In this document: one piece after another, positions 1 through 11,962 of the stretch
Position numbering within the stretch: position 1 is the stretch's first letter
Layout of the letters: each line of letters starts with the position of its first letter
DNA from: Crotophaga sulcirostris
Taxonomy: Eukaryota; Chordata; Aves; Cuculiformes; Crotophagidae
Length of the DNA stretch: 64,000 bases
Assembly: GCA_013397455.1 (NCBI GenBank)
Contig: VYZB01000040.1
Coordinates: forward strand, 2,877,267 to 2,941,266
Direction of reading: 5' to 3'
Translations under genes and position numbers: made by a program
The notes under the pieces: model-generated
Database searches by the model: none
Told to the model about the DNA's origin: nothing
Seen by the model: only the letters and a program-made list of their open reading frames with translations

Positions 1-2310
1 TGCCTCATTGGGTTGCTCCCAAGCAGGGCATAGAGGGTCTGAAAGATGCATTGAGTTACTCAAGCATTTAGAATGGGAAGACTAAGGGAGAATAACGTTC
101 ACCAAGCACGTGAAAGTGCTGCTACATGTAGCCAACACCGCTTCCAAGTGCAGCAAATGCCTCCATGGGTTGCTCTGCTCAAACACAGTTCAACATCGTA
201 AAGGTTAGCCCTCTTCCATTCATTTTATCTATTATCTGCTGCTTTTCTTTGGCTTTGGAAACCTATCTACCAACATGCCCATGCAAGACAACTTCCGCCC
301 CCCTAAACATCTCACCATGATGGGAAGGTTCCCCCCAGCCCCCCATGAACCTTCACTCCTGTCAGTTCCTCCTCACTGTCCCCCAGGCTCTGAACAATGC
401 AGTTAAACATTCAAGAGTCCAACAATTTACATGACTAATTGCAGTTCAAAGTTTGCTGCAGTTCAAAGTTTGGAGGGGTGGATTTCAACACTGCCTGAAG
501 TCCCAGCCCCAGAAATGGTGCTCAACCTTCAGCCAGATGAACTGCCAATCATATTTTTTCAGCCTGGCTCCCACCTCTGCCCCAAAGAAGGATGTAGGGA
601 ATCCCTGTGAATTGTGCCTTGGCTGCACCGAGGGCAGAGCATCCCTGGCCCACCTGCCACCTGTACACCATGCATTGGGGGTTTGATGGCAGTGGAGATA
701 CATGATGTGCTTTCCAAGAACAGCTTTTAGAGGAGCCATGGGTTTCACAACCACACAGGTGCAATGGTGCAGCACATCCACCCACACTGTACATCTCTGG
801 GGAGCCTTTGACATTGGCTTCATAAATGGGAGTGCTCCCAGGCACTGATGTGTGGCAGAGGGTAAGAAATTCAACCAACATCTCCACAACAACAGACAGG
901 GAGCCAGCAAGTCCAAAGCAGAGCCAGAGCCTAGTGGATAGGGTTAAACAGAGACCAGCACAATCACTGGGTTACAGGCACTGCTCTTTCAGGCACCCAT
1001 GTCAACACACACCAGCGCGTCACTCTCACGCAGTCTCCTACCGCAGCAACCCCTGACCATTTGTTTTGTAGGGGTCTCTTCTGCTGCCTTCCTGTGTAGC
1101 CCCTCTTTGGCTAAGAAAGTTTTGGGAAAGGGTAGGGAGGAAGGAGGGGGTAAATGCCCTTCGTAAAAGGTCTATGGGGTATCCTGACCCTGTTTAAGTG
1201 TAGTCCAGGGCCATCAGTCCCTGCCCCAGTGCTGCTGTAGGATGTTGGTCCTCAGCTCTGCCCAGCTCTCCCCACCGTGGGCACTGCTGTGCTAGAGCAG
1301 ACACAGAGGTTGATGCCCTGTCCCATCCCCACAGAGGTGCCTGATGTCCAGGGATGCTCTGCTTCCTAGGTTGGGGCACCCAGCCCCAACACCCCTAACG
1401 TGCATCTCCAAACCATGTCTCATAGCCCAGCAGCAGGAGGCAGCTGCCCCATGCTGGAAACCCCTGGACCCTCTGTGGGAGCTGGGCTGAAGGTAGCCAG
1501 CACCGACTGCATCGAAACCCACTCAGTTCTCTCCCCAACAAGGGGAGAACTTGGAGCTTTCCACCCTGTTGCACAACGAATCTGTCACCAGAGCTACAAG
1601 AGCAAGCAGGTACACCACCCCACGCAGCCCTGCACACTGTTGGAGGGATTAAAACAGGGACAGTAACACGGGGCCAGTCAGGTTGCTGTGGCAAAGCTGG
1701 ATGCTTGTTAAAACATCACAGTTTTTCATATCTCCATGCCTGGTTTTAGACAAAGTCTTCCTCATTGCACTAAAGAGATGAGGGAGAAGGAGCAGGGCTG
1801 TGGGCAGGGGGAGTTACAGCCCCTTACAAAGGCCATTTGCACTGACCTTCAGGATCCAGGATCTCTCCTCCCCTCCCCTTTTTGTGCATCCCTCATTGCA
1901 GAGATGAAGGCAAAGTTTTGGCTGGCAAATGGCAAGCCCCAGCCCAAAGCACTGGGTACACACAACAGCCCAGCTAACGAGCAAGCCCATATTACAAAGC
2001 CCAGCTTACAGCTTCTGGTGGTGGCCCAGCTGCCTTCCTGTGCCCCCCTTCCATTTGCATAACTATCCATGGGGGAGAGCAGGGCAGGCCTGCAGCTGAA
2101 CAGCTGGCCATTCACAAAATGGATTATATCACCCTTTTGTCCCCATGTCTGTCTCGCTCCGCTTGCATATTCAAGCTTTTCACCCCCCACCCAGGCACCT
2201 CATGTGATGGGGAGCCACAGTAGCACTTGAGGTGCTCCCAGCTCAGCCCCTCTCCAGCAATTTGGGTTGCTTGGGTACAGAAGTGCTCAAGAAAATGGAA
2301 ATAAATCAAT
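1..2310. other. Noncoding stretch, GC-richer than the rest
   Basis: No gene was recognised here. The stretch is visibly richer in G and C than the DNA that follows and has overlapping open frames on both strands (for example 485-916 on minus and 1736-2062 on plus). These frames show no recognisable domain, and overlapping frames are expected where AT-rich stop codons are rarer. A hairpin-capable sequence lies at 1526-1550 (arms GTTCTC and GAGAAC with C and G runs). By conserved synteny with mammals this side of FAM53A should lead towards NKX1-1 and UVSSA, but no exon of either is visible. Confidence 0.5.
441..474. repeat. 17-bp tandem duplication (two copies)
   Basis: Two adjacent copies of a 17-base unit beginning GCAGTTCAAAGTTTG occupy 441-457 and 458-474 and differ only in the last two bases. 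This is a local slippage-type duplication in noncoding DNA with no evident function. Confidence 0.85.
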
Positions 2311-3129
2311 CGGGACAGAGCCCTTAGCGTAAGGGAAGTTTAAAGGAATGCAGGGAAATGAGATTGGATGTTAGCATATGAAAGTGGATTTAGGAACAGG
2401 TGTAATGCTGAATACTGGAGAGTGTGAAAATGCAGCACTAAATAAATTAGCTAGGGGGAAAAAAAGTACATTTAGAAGTCACTCTTTTCCCATCTGGGAG
2501 CCCCTAGGGTCACTGCTACCATTCTGAGCAGCTCTTACTATGCAAGATACACATCTTCAGGAGTTCAAGGTCTAGATAGCTTTATGAATGCACAAACAAG
2601 ACTTACAGCCCCAGTCCTTTCCTGCTTATGGCCTAAAATCACATTATTCTCCTACAGAACAATGATTTTTGGAAACACTTCTTGGCGAGAACTGAAAGAG
2701 GCTGGTGCCTAAAGTTTAGCCCAGCTGTTCCCACTAGCTCTGACTAAAGGAGATTGATAGAAATGCCTTTAAATAATTATTTCCGATATTAGATTGTTTT
2801 TCTATTCAAATTTCTGCATTTGTTGATTTTGATGTTTTTCCTCTCTTTGTTTTTGCCCTCATTTTCCCTAGACAGTCTCCAATATAAGGACATTGGAAAG
2901 CAGAATATTCACCTTAGACAGACAAGTCAGACACTCTCACTCCACCCTAGATGATAGAAAAAAAGCTCCAAGATCAGGTTGCCCAACATTTTCCATTACA
3001 AGATCCTTAAAGGTGTTCAGGTTGAAGTTCTTCCAGCTAGGTACTTTCTTTGGGTTGATTTCTTCCATTTGTTAAAAAAAAAAAGCTAAATTGGTTCAAC
3101 ATTCTTCATACAAAGATAAGGAAAATAAC

Positions 3130-3560
3130 TACTATGCTTTGTTCAATTAGAACAGCCAGCCACCAATCATGTGGCTAAGAAGCCTTAGCATCTACAGGGA
3201 CTTTGTGAGGGTTATTGTGATTGTCACAAAGCTAGAGTCACAAATCAGCATTTGCCATTCCTGTAAAATTTCATCCAATTTCGCCCTTGCTTTAAGGGCC
3301 GGAAAAATACAGCGATTTGTAAAGTCTTCTTTGAGATTTGAGACTTCAGCAGCTCAATTCTAAATATTTCATATGTGCTGGGCGTGCATCTGCCCGGGTA
3401 ACACACGGACCGCCCAAACCCTTCTGATAAACCAGCTCTGGACAGGATTTTTGAGAGGATGACGGATGTAGCTGAGCAGCATGGGGGACAGAACAGCTTC
3501 ATGTGGATGGCGAGTCATTAGGGATGATAATGAGCCTGAGGACAGAACCAGAACTAGATC
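3130..3560. promoter_or_regulatory. Candidate conserved noncoding block (tentative)
   Basis: This block stands out from its surroundings by several CpG dinucleotides (around 3283-3310, and 3383-3415 with CCCGGG), a perfect 8-base inverted repeat CTTTGTGA / TCACAAAG at 3201-3208 and 3224-3231 carrying SOX/TCF-like CTTTGT cores, and ATTA/TAAT homeodomain-type cores around 3517-3531. It has no reading frame of note and no repeat signature. Its position about 5.5 kb beyond the FAM53A polyadenylation site would suit a distal enhancer. This is inference from composition and motifs; conservation was not measured. Confidence 0.25.
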
Positions 3561-3666
3561 CTCTTATAATAGTCAGGCTTAAAAAATCCACAGTAAAATA
3601 ATGGTACAGATATTGCTCTTTGGTAAGTAAAAAGTTATGAAGACATCCACAAAACATGCATCTTAT

Positions 3667-3680
3667 TGCCCCTCTAGTGG
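3667..3680 (-). promoter_or_regulatory. CTCF-like motif (tentative)
   Basis: Read on the minus strand, the bases are CCACTAGAGGGGCA, which agree with the core CTCF consensus (CCASYAGRKGGC) at all but one position. A single motif match in 64 kb is weak evidence of binding. Confidence 0.25.
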
Positions 3681-6329
3681 GTCCATGTTATCAGACAACA
3701 AACAAATTGCAGGCTGTTAGGTCACATAGTGAATGACTTTAAGATCATGACAATGCTGATGACCAAATATGAAGAATTAGTATGCTTTTGTATCTTTTTT
3801 TTTCAGTGAAGGAGTTTTATCATGTAACGTTTTTAAAATTGAAAATTGCAGAGTCCCTCAGAAATAGCGAACAGTAGACACGAGGCTGCCTACAGACTCG
3901 TAATTTGCTCTCATGCACCTTTCTGCATTATGTAAGAATCTGTATTCATGTAACAGTGTGCTCCATCCTCCACGGGAATATGTCTCATTCAGTGCATGGA
4001 AAGAGCTGTTGGGAGGATGAAGCAGGGTCACGCAGCAAAATCAGGTCGTTGTATGCTGGACCAAAGCCTCATTAGCTGCAAAACAAGCAAAAGCTGTAGA
4101 CAGTACAGGGCCATTCTTTGTCTCTCTTTTCCAAGATCTCCCTCTTCTTCTGCCTGAGGACTATGAGAATGGATTTTGAGGAATATTAGCTTCTCTGAGG
4201 TGTGAGCAGCCCTGTATTTTGATGAGCAATCCCATTGCTACAGCACTGACCTTTCTCTTGCTGTAGTTACCCAGCCGTGAGCCACAGTTTTGACACTTCC
4301 AGAAACTCATGCAGACTGTCTCAAACCCCCATCTGATGTAGAGTAGCTGTAAGACAAAGCAGGGAAGAGCAAAGGAAAAAAGAGGGAGGGCAGCCTGGGC
4401 AGTTGCACGTCAGTCCATAACTCAGTGCTCCAGGAATACATTCTCACTCCACACTGCAGCAGGGAGGAGCTCAGCTGTGTCTGGTTTGGGACACAAGTTT
4501 TGAGTACCCAACAGAATAGCCCTCAGTTCAAATCCACATCATCACTCACATCCGATGAGCTTACCTGAATTAGGACACCACAGCTCTTTGTTCAGACTGA
4601 GACATCATAAAACATTTAATCTTATGGTTTAGGTTTTCAAGAGTTTAAGAAGTGAAATGGTGCTCTAAGGAAGTTTCAAAGTTGTTTCCATAGAGTTCAT
4701 GCAATATTCCCTGGCTCTAACCACTTGCAGCACAGGTCTCTATGTCACTTCGCAGTAGCAAAAAATCATACAAAGAGTGCTACTGGATGGGCCAAGAAGC
4801 TGCAGATAGTAAAAGCACCCTCATTTTCCCAAACACCAGCTTTCAGCATACCAGTGACTATTGTGCTGACCAGCTGTTGGTGGGAGCAGGAACTTGGCTG
4901 ATGTTAATCACACACAAACTCCAAAACCACTGATGTCAAAACCCACTTTGAAAACACACCAGAATGGGCTTCTAAGCATATGGTAGCAATGCTCCTATAA
5001 AGCCATATTTCGTGTGCATTAAACAACTAAAACTCCTCTAGGGGGTCCAAGGAAAAGCAGCCACAGCAAGAGGGTCACGAATCCCAGCTATCTGATGGTG
5101 AGGAAAAGGCACACAGAGGTGTGGTAGAAATGGCAATGCACAGATCCTGGGCCAGGACTGTTGAAGGGTGAGCCCACACAACCCAAGCTGCCTACCCAAC
5201 CAGCTCACCTCTCCTAAGGACAAGGCAGAAGCCTTGAAAGAAACATCCCGGGTGACCTGCTGAGCTGAATGATATCTACTGGGAGTATGAGCCCTGCTGT
5301 GAAAGCCCTCTACACAAGCTCACAAGTCTATATTCCAGCACTTTTAAAAAAGAACACCGTAAGTTCACAAAATGCACACAGTGAGCAGATAGAGAAAAAT
5401 TATTTTAGCATTTGCCAACCACTGACAAGGACTTTCTAACAAGCCTCTGTGTTTTCAGAGGTTCTGCAGGGGCTGGCTTTACACAAATGGATGTAAATCA
5501 CCTACAATTTCAAACTACACGTAAATTCACTATGCACCACCCCACCAGCATAGACTTGGGATAGTCAAATCCACATTTGTTTTTGAGAAACCCAGTTTAG
5601 CCCAAGCTCATGACATAGGGGCCTGTGTTTTAGCAAATGTCAGCTCTGAATAGGACCTACAGACTAGAGTTGAAGCAGTTGCCGGGAGCTCCCATCTCTC
5701 CTCAAGTGCTTTCCTTGCCATGCTATTCTCAACTCCTCTTCTTCCAGCAGTTACTTAGTGTATTAACTTATAGGTTTGCTTGGAGATGCAAGTCACACAG
5801 ATCCAAAGGAAAATACAACAGGAAAGGACTGTGGGAAGTCAGCCAACCTTCTCCTCTGCCCCAAAGCAAGCTGAAATGTAGCTGCTGCTCCTGACAGATG
5901 CTTGCTCTTAACAGATCTGTTTGTGAAAGACCTACCATCTCTCGACACATCTGTTCAGTGATTCCCTGCCCTTGTTTTTTCATATATGGCCTTAGACGAA
6001 ACTATCACTAATTCTAGCTGCAACTTAAGCCCAGTCTACCATACGATTTGAAGCTCAGTCCTTTCAGTGTATCCTTACAAGAGCATTTTCCCACATTTTC
6101 AACATATCCGTCATGCCAGTCTCCACTGCACTATCTAGTCCCAAGTTCAGTGTCTCGAGTTGCATACTTCCAGGTGCTCACGGGAAGCACAAGATTATCT
6201 TTAGTCTCACCAAATATATTGCTATTTGTGAACCTTAGCCTGAAGTCTGCCCCAGCAGGACAAACTGCCAGATCCCTTATCTGAAATCAGACTGACTAGT
6301 TGGCTCAACTATGAATTTGTGCAGTTGTT

Positions 6330-6620
6330 TAACCACATCTAAATTTAGTGCCTTGTTGAAAAGGATCATCTTTCCCCACCATCTCCTGTTGCAACCATTT
6401 CTACAAGTTGCCAAAACTATTTTGAATTCTAATGCTATCTTATCTTTCACATCTGTCCAGCTTCCTGTTGACTGCAAATTTAACAAGCACACTACTTTGT
6501 TATCCAGGTTGCTAATAAAAATGAAAGATAAGTGACCCAGAGCAGCTCCCACAAACCCATGCAATACGGTCTTCCGTTCTGACAGTGGGTGCAAGATGGA
6601 AGGAAACCACTCCCTGACCA
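6330..6620 (-). mobile_element. Ancient CR1-like LINE remnant, antisense
   Basis: Plus-strand segments such as TTGAATTCTAAT near 6421, CTGCAAATTTAACAAGCAC near 6472 and ATCCAGGTTGCTAATAAAAA near 6502 follow in order what I recall of the complement of the reverse-transcriptase region of amniote CR1-type LINEs. They are interrupted by many substitutions. The element is badly decayed with no intact reading frame, so it is an old fossil. The true ends may extend on either side; flanking sequence up to about 7600 was not confidently matched. The comparison rests on memory of the consensus, not on an alignment. Confidence 0.5.
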
Positions 6621-8347
6621 GAGCTGCTTACAGCCTAGCTCAGCCCACTACCAAACACAATCCAATCTCTGAGACCATGCTTTCCCTTTTTGCAAACTAC
6701 CTTCTGTATTTGCCCAACAGTCACCACAGACTGTATCCTATAAACAAGTGCAAGAAAGATGCCAAATTAATCATCCGTAATTTCTTTTAGAGTAAGACTT
6801 CAGATCTTGTGCATGATCTAAAGCCAAAGGCAGCCCCAATAATTCTTCATACTCTTGGTTCTCATGGGGGATTATGTTAGCATCTGTAGACAAAGTGCAG
6901 ATTCCTTAAAGCAGATTTCATTTGCCAGTGTAACTGCACAGCTGTTCAACTACTTATTTTCCTGTCAACCACTACTAAGAGCCTAAACTAGATAATTACA
7001 GCTTCCTACTTTCACAAAACTTGTTCTTCAGTATCTAAAATCACTCCTTTCTGTTTGTCTCCATGAAAGGGCTATTAAGAGTTGTAGCAGCTGGTTTACC
7101 AGGAAACTGAGTCCTATGTTACCATAAGCAAACGTTTCTGTACCTTCTCTTGGGAAACCCCTAAGCACACGGGCAGGAACGTGGCTTTGTGTTGACCAAA
7201 ACCAGCACAGTTACAGAAGGGAAGTGGAGAACCTTGCCTTTGAGGCAAGAGAAGTCAAATCACTGAGATATCAGCCATAACAATATTTCAGAGCTAGAAT
7301 AAATATTATCTGGTCTTCTACTCTTGCCTTTGCTCTAACACTGTCTTCCAATTAACAGCTTCAGTGCTTGCTGGTTTTTTTCTTTACAAAGCACATCTTA
7401 CCTCCTTTTATTCATTCCCTCTAAGGTATTTTCTTCTTTTACGTCTTCCAGAAGCTTGTCTTCCTTAGGGTAGGAAAAGCCAAATGGATTGCCACATTAG
7501 CTTTCTCATTCCATGCCATTATACTTTTAACTAGAGTGCTTTCAAATAGCCAAATTAGCTTTTAAGTGATCCCAGGTGTAGCAATGGCCTCTGCTACAAT
7601 CCTGCACTAAAGCTGATTCAATTTTACTTACCTCTGTTACTCAATTAAGAACACACAAAGAGAAATGTAGTTCTGCAACTAGTAATTGCAGTCCAGGAGG
7701 GACTGGAGTTGTTCCATTACCCACAATGACTGATCACCACACTATAGCATATTTCCCCATCTACCCACAAAGGGAACAGGGTGTACCTCACTTGCTGCTT
7801 CTTGAAGTAGCTATTTTTTTTGAGGAAGTAGCAAGAGTGATCTTCAGTTACATAAGATTATTTCAAACAGCTTTGTGCACGTGCATGCCACCATCCATGG
7901 GCTCTGTGCTGCACCAGAACAAGTATCTGTAGAGTAAGATGCACACGACTAACAGGAGCTTCTGAAGGAACTGAAGTCTTTGCTCCAACAGCAACTCCTT
8001 TATTTACTCATCTAGAAAAATGAAAATGTCTTTTGTCAACAGTGAGCAGCTTCACTTTCTCCCACACAATATACATTAACATAGCAAGAACCCACAGCAA
8101 GTCTTTTCAGTGTTCTTGCATCTTACCACGCACATAAACCAGTATCAATATCACAGATCACTGCCACTTGTAGCTGTATATGCAGTAGGAGTCAGAAAAG
8201 CAAGGAAGAAAAAAAATCTAGAGCTTCTTACTGTGCATCTAGACTTTTATAGAGATACTGAGTCATGTAAGCTGGTTCAGTAATTAAAAGCCAGTTCTCT
8301 TTATGATCAAAGGCTGACCCTAATCATAAGGCTTGAGCCTGTGTCAT
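6621..8347. other. Intergenic DNA, nothing recognised
   Basis: This is AT-rich sequence with short open frames only (68 residues or fewer). It may contain further decayed parts of the LINE remnant to its left, but no segment could be matched with confidence. No exon, RNA gene or promoter was recognised. Confidence 0.45.
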
Positions 8348-8427
8348 ATGTGTTAGTGTTGGCTTATAGGTTGGACTTGATGATCTCAAAGGTCTCTTCC
8401 AACCTGGTTATACTGTGATACTGGGAT
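8348..8427 (+). mobile_element. CR1 LINE, 3' terminal fragment
   Basis: The block containing GGTTGGACTTGATGATCTCA and then GGTCTCTTCCAACCTGG is the signature 3' end of the CR1 family, followed by a degenerate form of the family's short terminal repeat (TGTGATACTGGGAT). CR1 copies are normally cut off at the 5' end, as this one is. It lies about 0.5 kb beyond the likely FAM53A cleavage site and reads opposite to that gene. A T-rich tract follows at about 8444-8461. Confidence 0.85.
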
Positions 8428-8921
8428 ATGGCTCAAAATACTGATTTTTTTTTTTTATTTTAATCACATTCCATTAGCTGACTTAAAATATTTTGCTTGA
8501 ATTTTGGTTTTGTGGCACAAGTTACAGTAGGAGCTGGCTCACTTAGTCTAACATGACTCACTGAAAAGCTAGAATGTAAGCTTCCCCATTTCTATCCAAG
8601 TTAAAACCGTTTTGAGATTTGTTTCCCCCTTGTTCAGGAAAATCTTTACTGTAGCCAAGCTAACTAAACAAGAATGTGTTGCAACAGTCTGCAATGAATG
8701 TAGTATTACATTTGAGATGATTAGTGTATGTAATCAGAGATGAAATTTGGGATCCAGTACGAGTTATTCCCCAGGTCCCCAAAGTAACTTGATGTCACTT
8801 TCTTCTCAGATGACTGGAAATCTGCCCTCCTCCTCCACCCAGTTCTGCACATCAGTACCACAATACAGATTCTGCCACAGACTACACATTTTCCACTAGT
8901 AAAATTCACAAGCAGACACAA
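8428..8921. other. Short intergenic gap beyond FAM53A 3' end
   Basis: Nothing is recognised here apart from a T tract next to the CR1 end. If longer FAM53A transcripts exist, this stretch would be part of an extended 3' UTR. Confidence 0.4.
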
Positions 8922-9784
8922 GTGCAAAGCAAAATGTCATTTTATTTAATCCAAGGACTATTTTCCTTCTAGTATTGCTGAAGGGATCACCTCCTGGGGA
9001 ATTGATCATTACAAAGTCCCTGTCTAAAAGTTCAAGTGCTCTTGTTGTACATTCTTTTGAACCACAGAAAACATAACGACCAAGTAGGTGGGCAGCTACT
9101 TGCAGTTTTATCCCACCTAAATTAGCATTGCTTCAGGCTAGAAAACAATTCAAGTAGTAAAATCATGGAAACTGTTATCCTTTAAGGTCACTACCATATT
9201 TTGATCAAAAAGTCCTGAACGTATGAAAAGAATATTTGTACATGTCATGAAGTTTTTTTCTAACCAGACACTGTCAAAGATGGCAGTTTTTTGGACCAGT
9301 TGTCAACCAGATGTTTAAGAGTTCTAACTGAAGGTTTATTACCAATTTCGTTATGCAATTCACTTTTCACATTAAGCTCTTTAACAAAAGCAACATATAC
9401 CCGCACCAGAATCACTGTAGACAGATTTAGTTTTATAGAATGCCCTTCTGAAAATTCATTTCAAAATAGAGACGCTTTTTCTCCAGAACTGTAAAAGCCA
9501 TAAAAATGCAAAATATCTGTTAGGAAATTTTTAATCAAAATTATTCCTTAACGTTCAAAATAACATTTAACCTCCTACTTTTTTTTTTGTTGTCATCGAC
9601 ATAGTGATCAATAGACTAAACAGGTAACAATGGTTCACGTTTTTCCCCCACCTGAAACATTTCTTCTAACACAGGCCCAAGATAGGCAATACAGAGATTC
9701 AGGGACATGGATTATGCATGGCAAAGGTAATCCTCTATCATTTTAATTTAGAACAACTCTGATTCTAGCACACAACTTGGAGTT
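8922..9784 (-). other. FAM53A: FAM53A 3' untranslated region (inferred)
   Basis: This runs from the FAM53A stop codon to the first strong polyadenylation site seen downstream on the minus strand, about 860 bases. It is AT-rich and free of long reading frames. A weaker AATAAA lies at 9335-9340 and an ATTAAA at 9742-9747, so shorter ends are possible. The left boundary is inferred from the signal at 8941-8946 and the CA followed by GU-rich sequence just beyond it. Confidence 0.6.
8941..8946 (-). promoter_or_regulatory. FAM53A: Polyadenylation signal AATAAA for FAM53A
   Basis: On the minus strand AATAAA is followed after about 17 bases by a CA dinucleotide and then by CTTGTGTCTGCTTGTG, a good GU-rich downstream element. 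This is the classical arrangement for cleavage and polyadenylation, placing the transcript end near 8922. Confidence 0.6.
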
Positions 9785-10108
9785 TCAGTTGTTTTCAATC
9801 TGCTCTAGGTCCAAGTCCCCACAGTCTAGAGGAAAGATGCCTTCTTCAGTGCTCTCACAATCACTTGTGTCCTCATCGCTTTCACATACTGCAGCTGCTT
9901 TCTTATAATCCCTTGTTTTGAAGCTACCTTGGCAGGACCCATGATGTCTTACTTCATCCAGCTGTTCTTTCATCGGACTGGAACCAGGGGTGATGATGTT
10001 CATAAGATCATTTGAGTCACATGGGGATGACACAATTGTCTTCATTTGTGTGTCATCATCGTCATCTTCATAGTCAAGGGAGCAAAGACTTTTGGAATTT
10101 TTCAAAGT
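9785..10108 (-). CDS. FAM53A: FAM53A, last coding exon (residues 313-419)
   Basis: This exon encodes the C-terminal 107 residues and the stop codon. It begins TLKNSKSLCSLDYED, which continues directly from the KMTR end of the preceding exon as in the mammalian protein, and closes with GDLDLEQIENN (409-419), the conserved C-terminus of the FAM53 family. An acidic run, YEDDDDD (325-331), and several Ser/Glu/Asp clusters lie between. The acceptor is strong: a run of nine T, then AATTGCAG, then ACT, with the junction in phase 0. The exon lies 38 kb from the preceding one. FAM53 proteins are small, largely disordered nuclear proteins; FAM53C is known to bind the kinase DYRK1A and 14-3-3 proteins, and FAM53B promotes beta-catenin nuclear entry. 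The function of FAM53A is less well defined. Confidence 0.95.
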   Translation of the reverse strand, partial: TLKNSKSLCSLDYEDDDDDTQMKTIVSSPCDSNDLMNIITPGSSPMKEQLDEVRHHGSCQGSFKTRDYKKAAAVCESDEDTSDCESTEEGIFPLDCGDLDLEQIENN

Positions 10109-11749
10109 CTGCAATTAAAAAAAAATACATGAATATATTAACCATGACTACACAGGAAGAACAGAATAAATTCCTTAAAGTTCTGAATGGATTGAGAGTA
10201 CATACTCAAAATTAAGAGTGCCACACATGGGAAAAAAAGGAAGAACAGTACTTACTACACAATCTGGTTTTGTGCAGGTATTTTGCCTATGTAAATTCCC
10301 ATTACTGAGAAAAACTACCAGCCCTCTTTTTTTATGCAGAAACATTAAAAAAAACTTAGCTTAAGCCAAGTAAATGAGGAACAACAGACACTCAGTTCAA
10401 TGTATTAGCTTTCTGGCAAATCCAGAGCAAAGCATTTGGTAACATCAGCATTTAGGTCAGATGGCTGCACTGCAGCCTAGTCAACAATTAATTTCTCAAA
10501 ATTCCCAAGTGTGCAGACAATGAAACCTAAGGCCTCACCTACCTCAGAGACAGCGAGAGTTTGCAAGGCAAATGGCACATTTGGGTAACCTCACAACAGG
10601 AGAAAACCAAGGTTTTGCCTTTGCCTTCTGGAGGCACCTCAGTCCAGAGTCAGGTTAATTTGTCTTACCATTTGAACAAGAGTTCAAGAATTTGAGAACT
10701 CAGTTTATGAAGAGGACATTAGAAACAGGGGGGCACTAATCTTTATTTAGACAAAGTAAAAATGAAAAGAAAACCTCAATAAATGTGACACTAACTCTGT
10801 CCTTCAGATAAGGGAATAATATGCTTAAGCTCCTCATGTAACTATAAGAGATTCTTGACTAGAAGACAAAAGTATAATTTAAGGAAAACAGGGCTACACA
10901 GAGAGAAGTTAGATTTTAACAAGTGAGAAACATCTAAATTCTGTCTCACACAAGCATGGAGTGAAAGGAGGGTGAAATGGTCAGGGCTCCTCTCATGTGG
11001 TAACAGCTAAGAGAATAAAGCTGTGGCTTTCAGCACCTTACTGGTTAACTGACTCCAGTCTAACATACGCATGGCAATTGTTTTATTACAAGTAGATCCA
11101 CAGGGAATAAGACCAACTTTCACACCCATTTTCAGCTTCCTCCGCCAGTTTGTAATTTCTTAAGTATTTTAGATTTGTTGACATACTCAGATGAAATAGG
11201 AACATTGCAACATTCCCAGTATGCTATATTCCAGATGCTCTCCCACAGCACCAGATAATCTTTCTGCTTCACCACTGCACATCAGCAGCCACATGAGCAG
11301 CTTATCAATATCTTTGGGTGTTTTTTAACCAGAACTTCACAAATTCAGAAGAAATCTGAATGAGTCAGCGTGGATGAAGGAGATGAGAGTGAGGAAGCTT
11401 CACCATGGTCAAGTGATTTGCCTGACCCCTTAGAGCCAATCTCACATAAGGAACATCTTGTAGACAAGCCCACTGCCACTCAGCAAGTTCATACAGTTCC
11501 ACAGACATCCCTACATCAAATCTACATTGTAAGCTTGAGGGAAAGCTCAGGTAATGGCAAAAAGTAAATCACTTGAGTTTTGGAGTTCAATCACAACACA
11601 ACTGGGCTGAGGAGTGAGCAGTGGCACTGGTAAGGGATGGTGGATCACAATCATTGGCAACTCTCCACAGGTAAGAGACTGCAATACTCCAAGCCTGCAC
11701 CACACAAACACACTTCAGTGCTACCCACTTCACTACTGACCAGAGGTAA

Positions 11750-11962
11750 CAGTATCACCAAGTTGGAAAGGACCTCTGAAATCATCGAGTCCAGTCTATA
11801 ACCCAACACTAACACCAACCCATCATCTAAACCATGGCATTGAGTGCCTCTTCCAATCTCCTCTTAAACACCTCCAGGGCTGGTGACTCCACCACCTCCC
11901 TGGGCAGCGCATTCCAATGGCTAACTACCCTTTCAGTGAACAACTTTTTCCTAACATGGTCT
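11750..11962 (-). mobile_element. CR1 LINE fragment, antisense
   Basis: The plus strand reads AGTTGGAAAGGACCTCTGAA, then ATCATCGAGTCCAG, CCTCCAGGGCTGGTGACTCC, CCCTGGGCAGC and CTTTTTCCTAA. This is the well-known complement of the CR1 3' region, in the correct order and spacing. It is more complete than the copy at 8348, appears to belong to a similar subfamily (both share the stretch complementary to CCAACACTAACAC), and lies in the same transcriptional direction as FAM53A. No coding capacity remains. Confidence 0.88.

Larger units (their letters stand above)
2311..6329. other. AT-rich intergenic DNA
   Basis: No coding exon is supported. Open frames here are short (at most 85 residues) and unlike any family I recognise. 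The stretch contains a candidate regulatory block near 3130-3560 and a CTCF-like motif near 3667-3680, listed separately. The rest shows only A and T tracts and unremarkable unique sequence. Confidence 0.5.

Noticed and set aside
485..916. 143-residue minus-strand open frame
   Set aside because: It overlaps other frames in a GC-richer stretch, has an erratic Cys/His/Trp-rich composition, no domain and no splice or promoter context.
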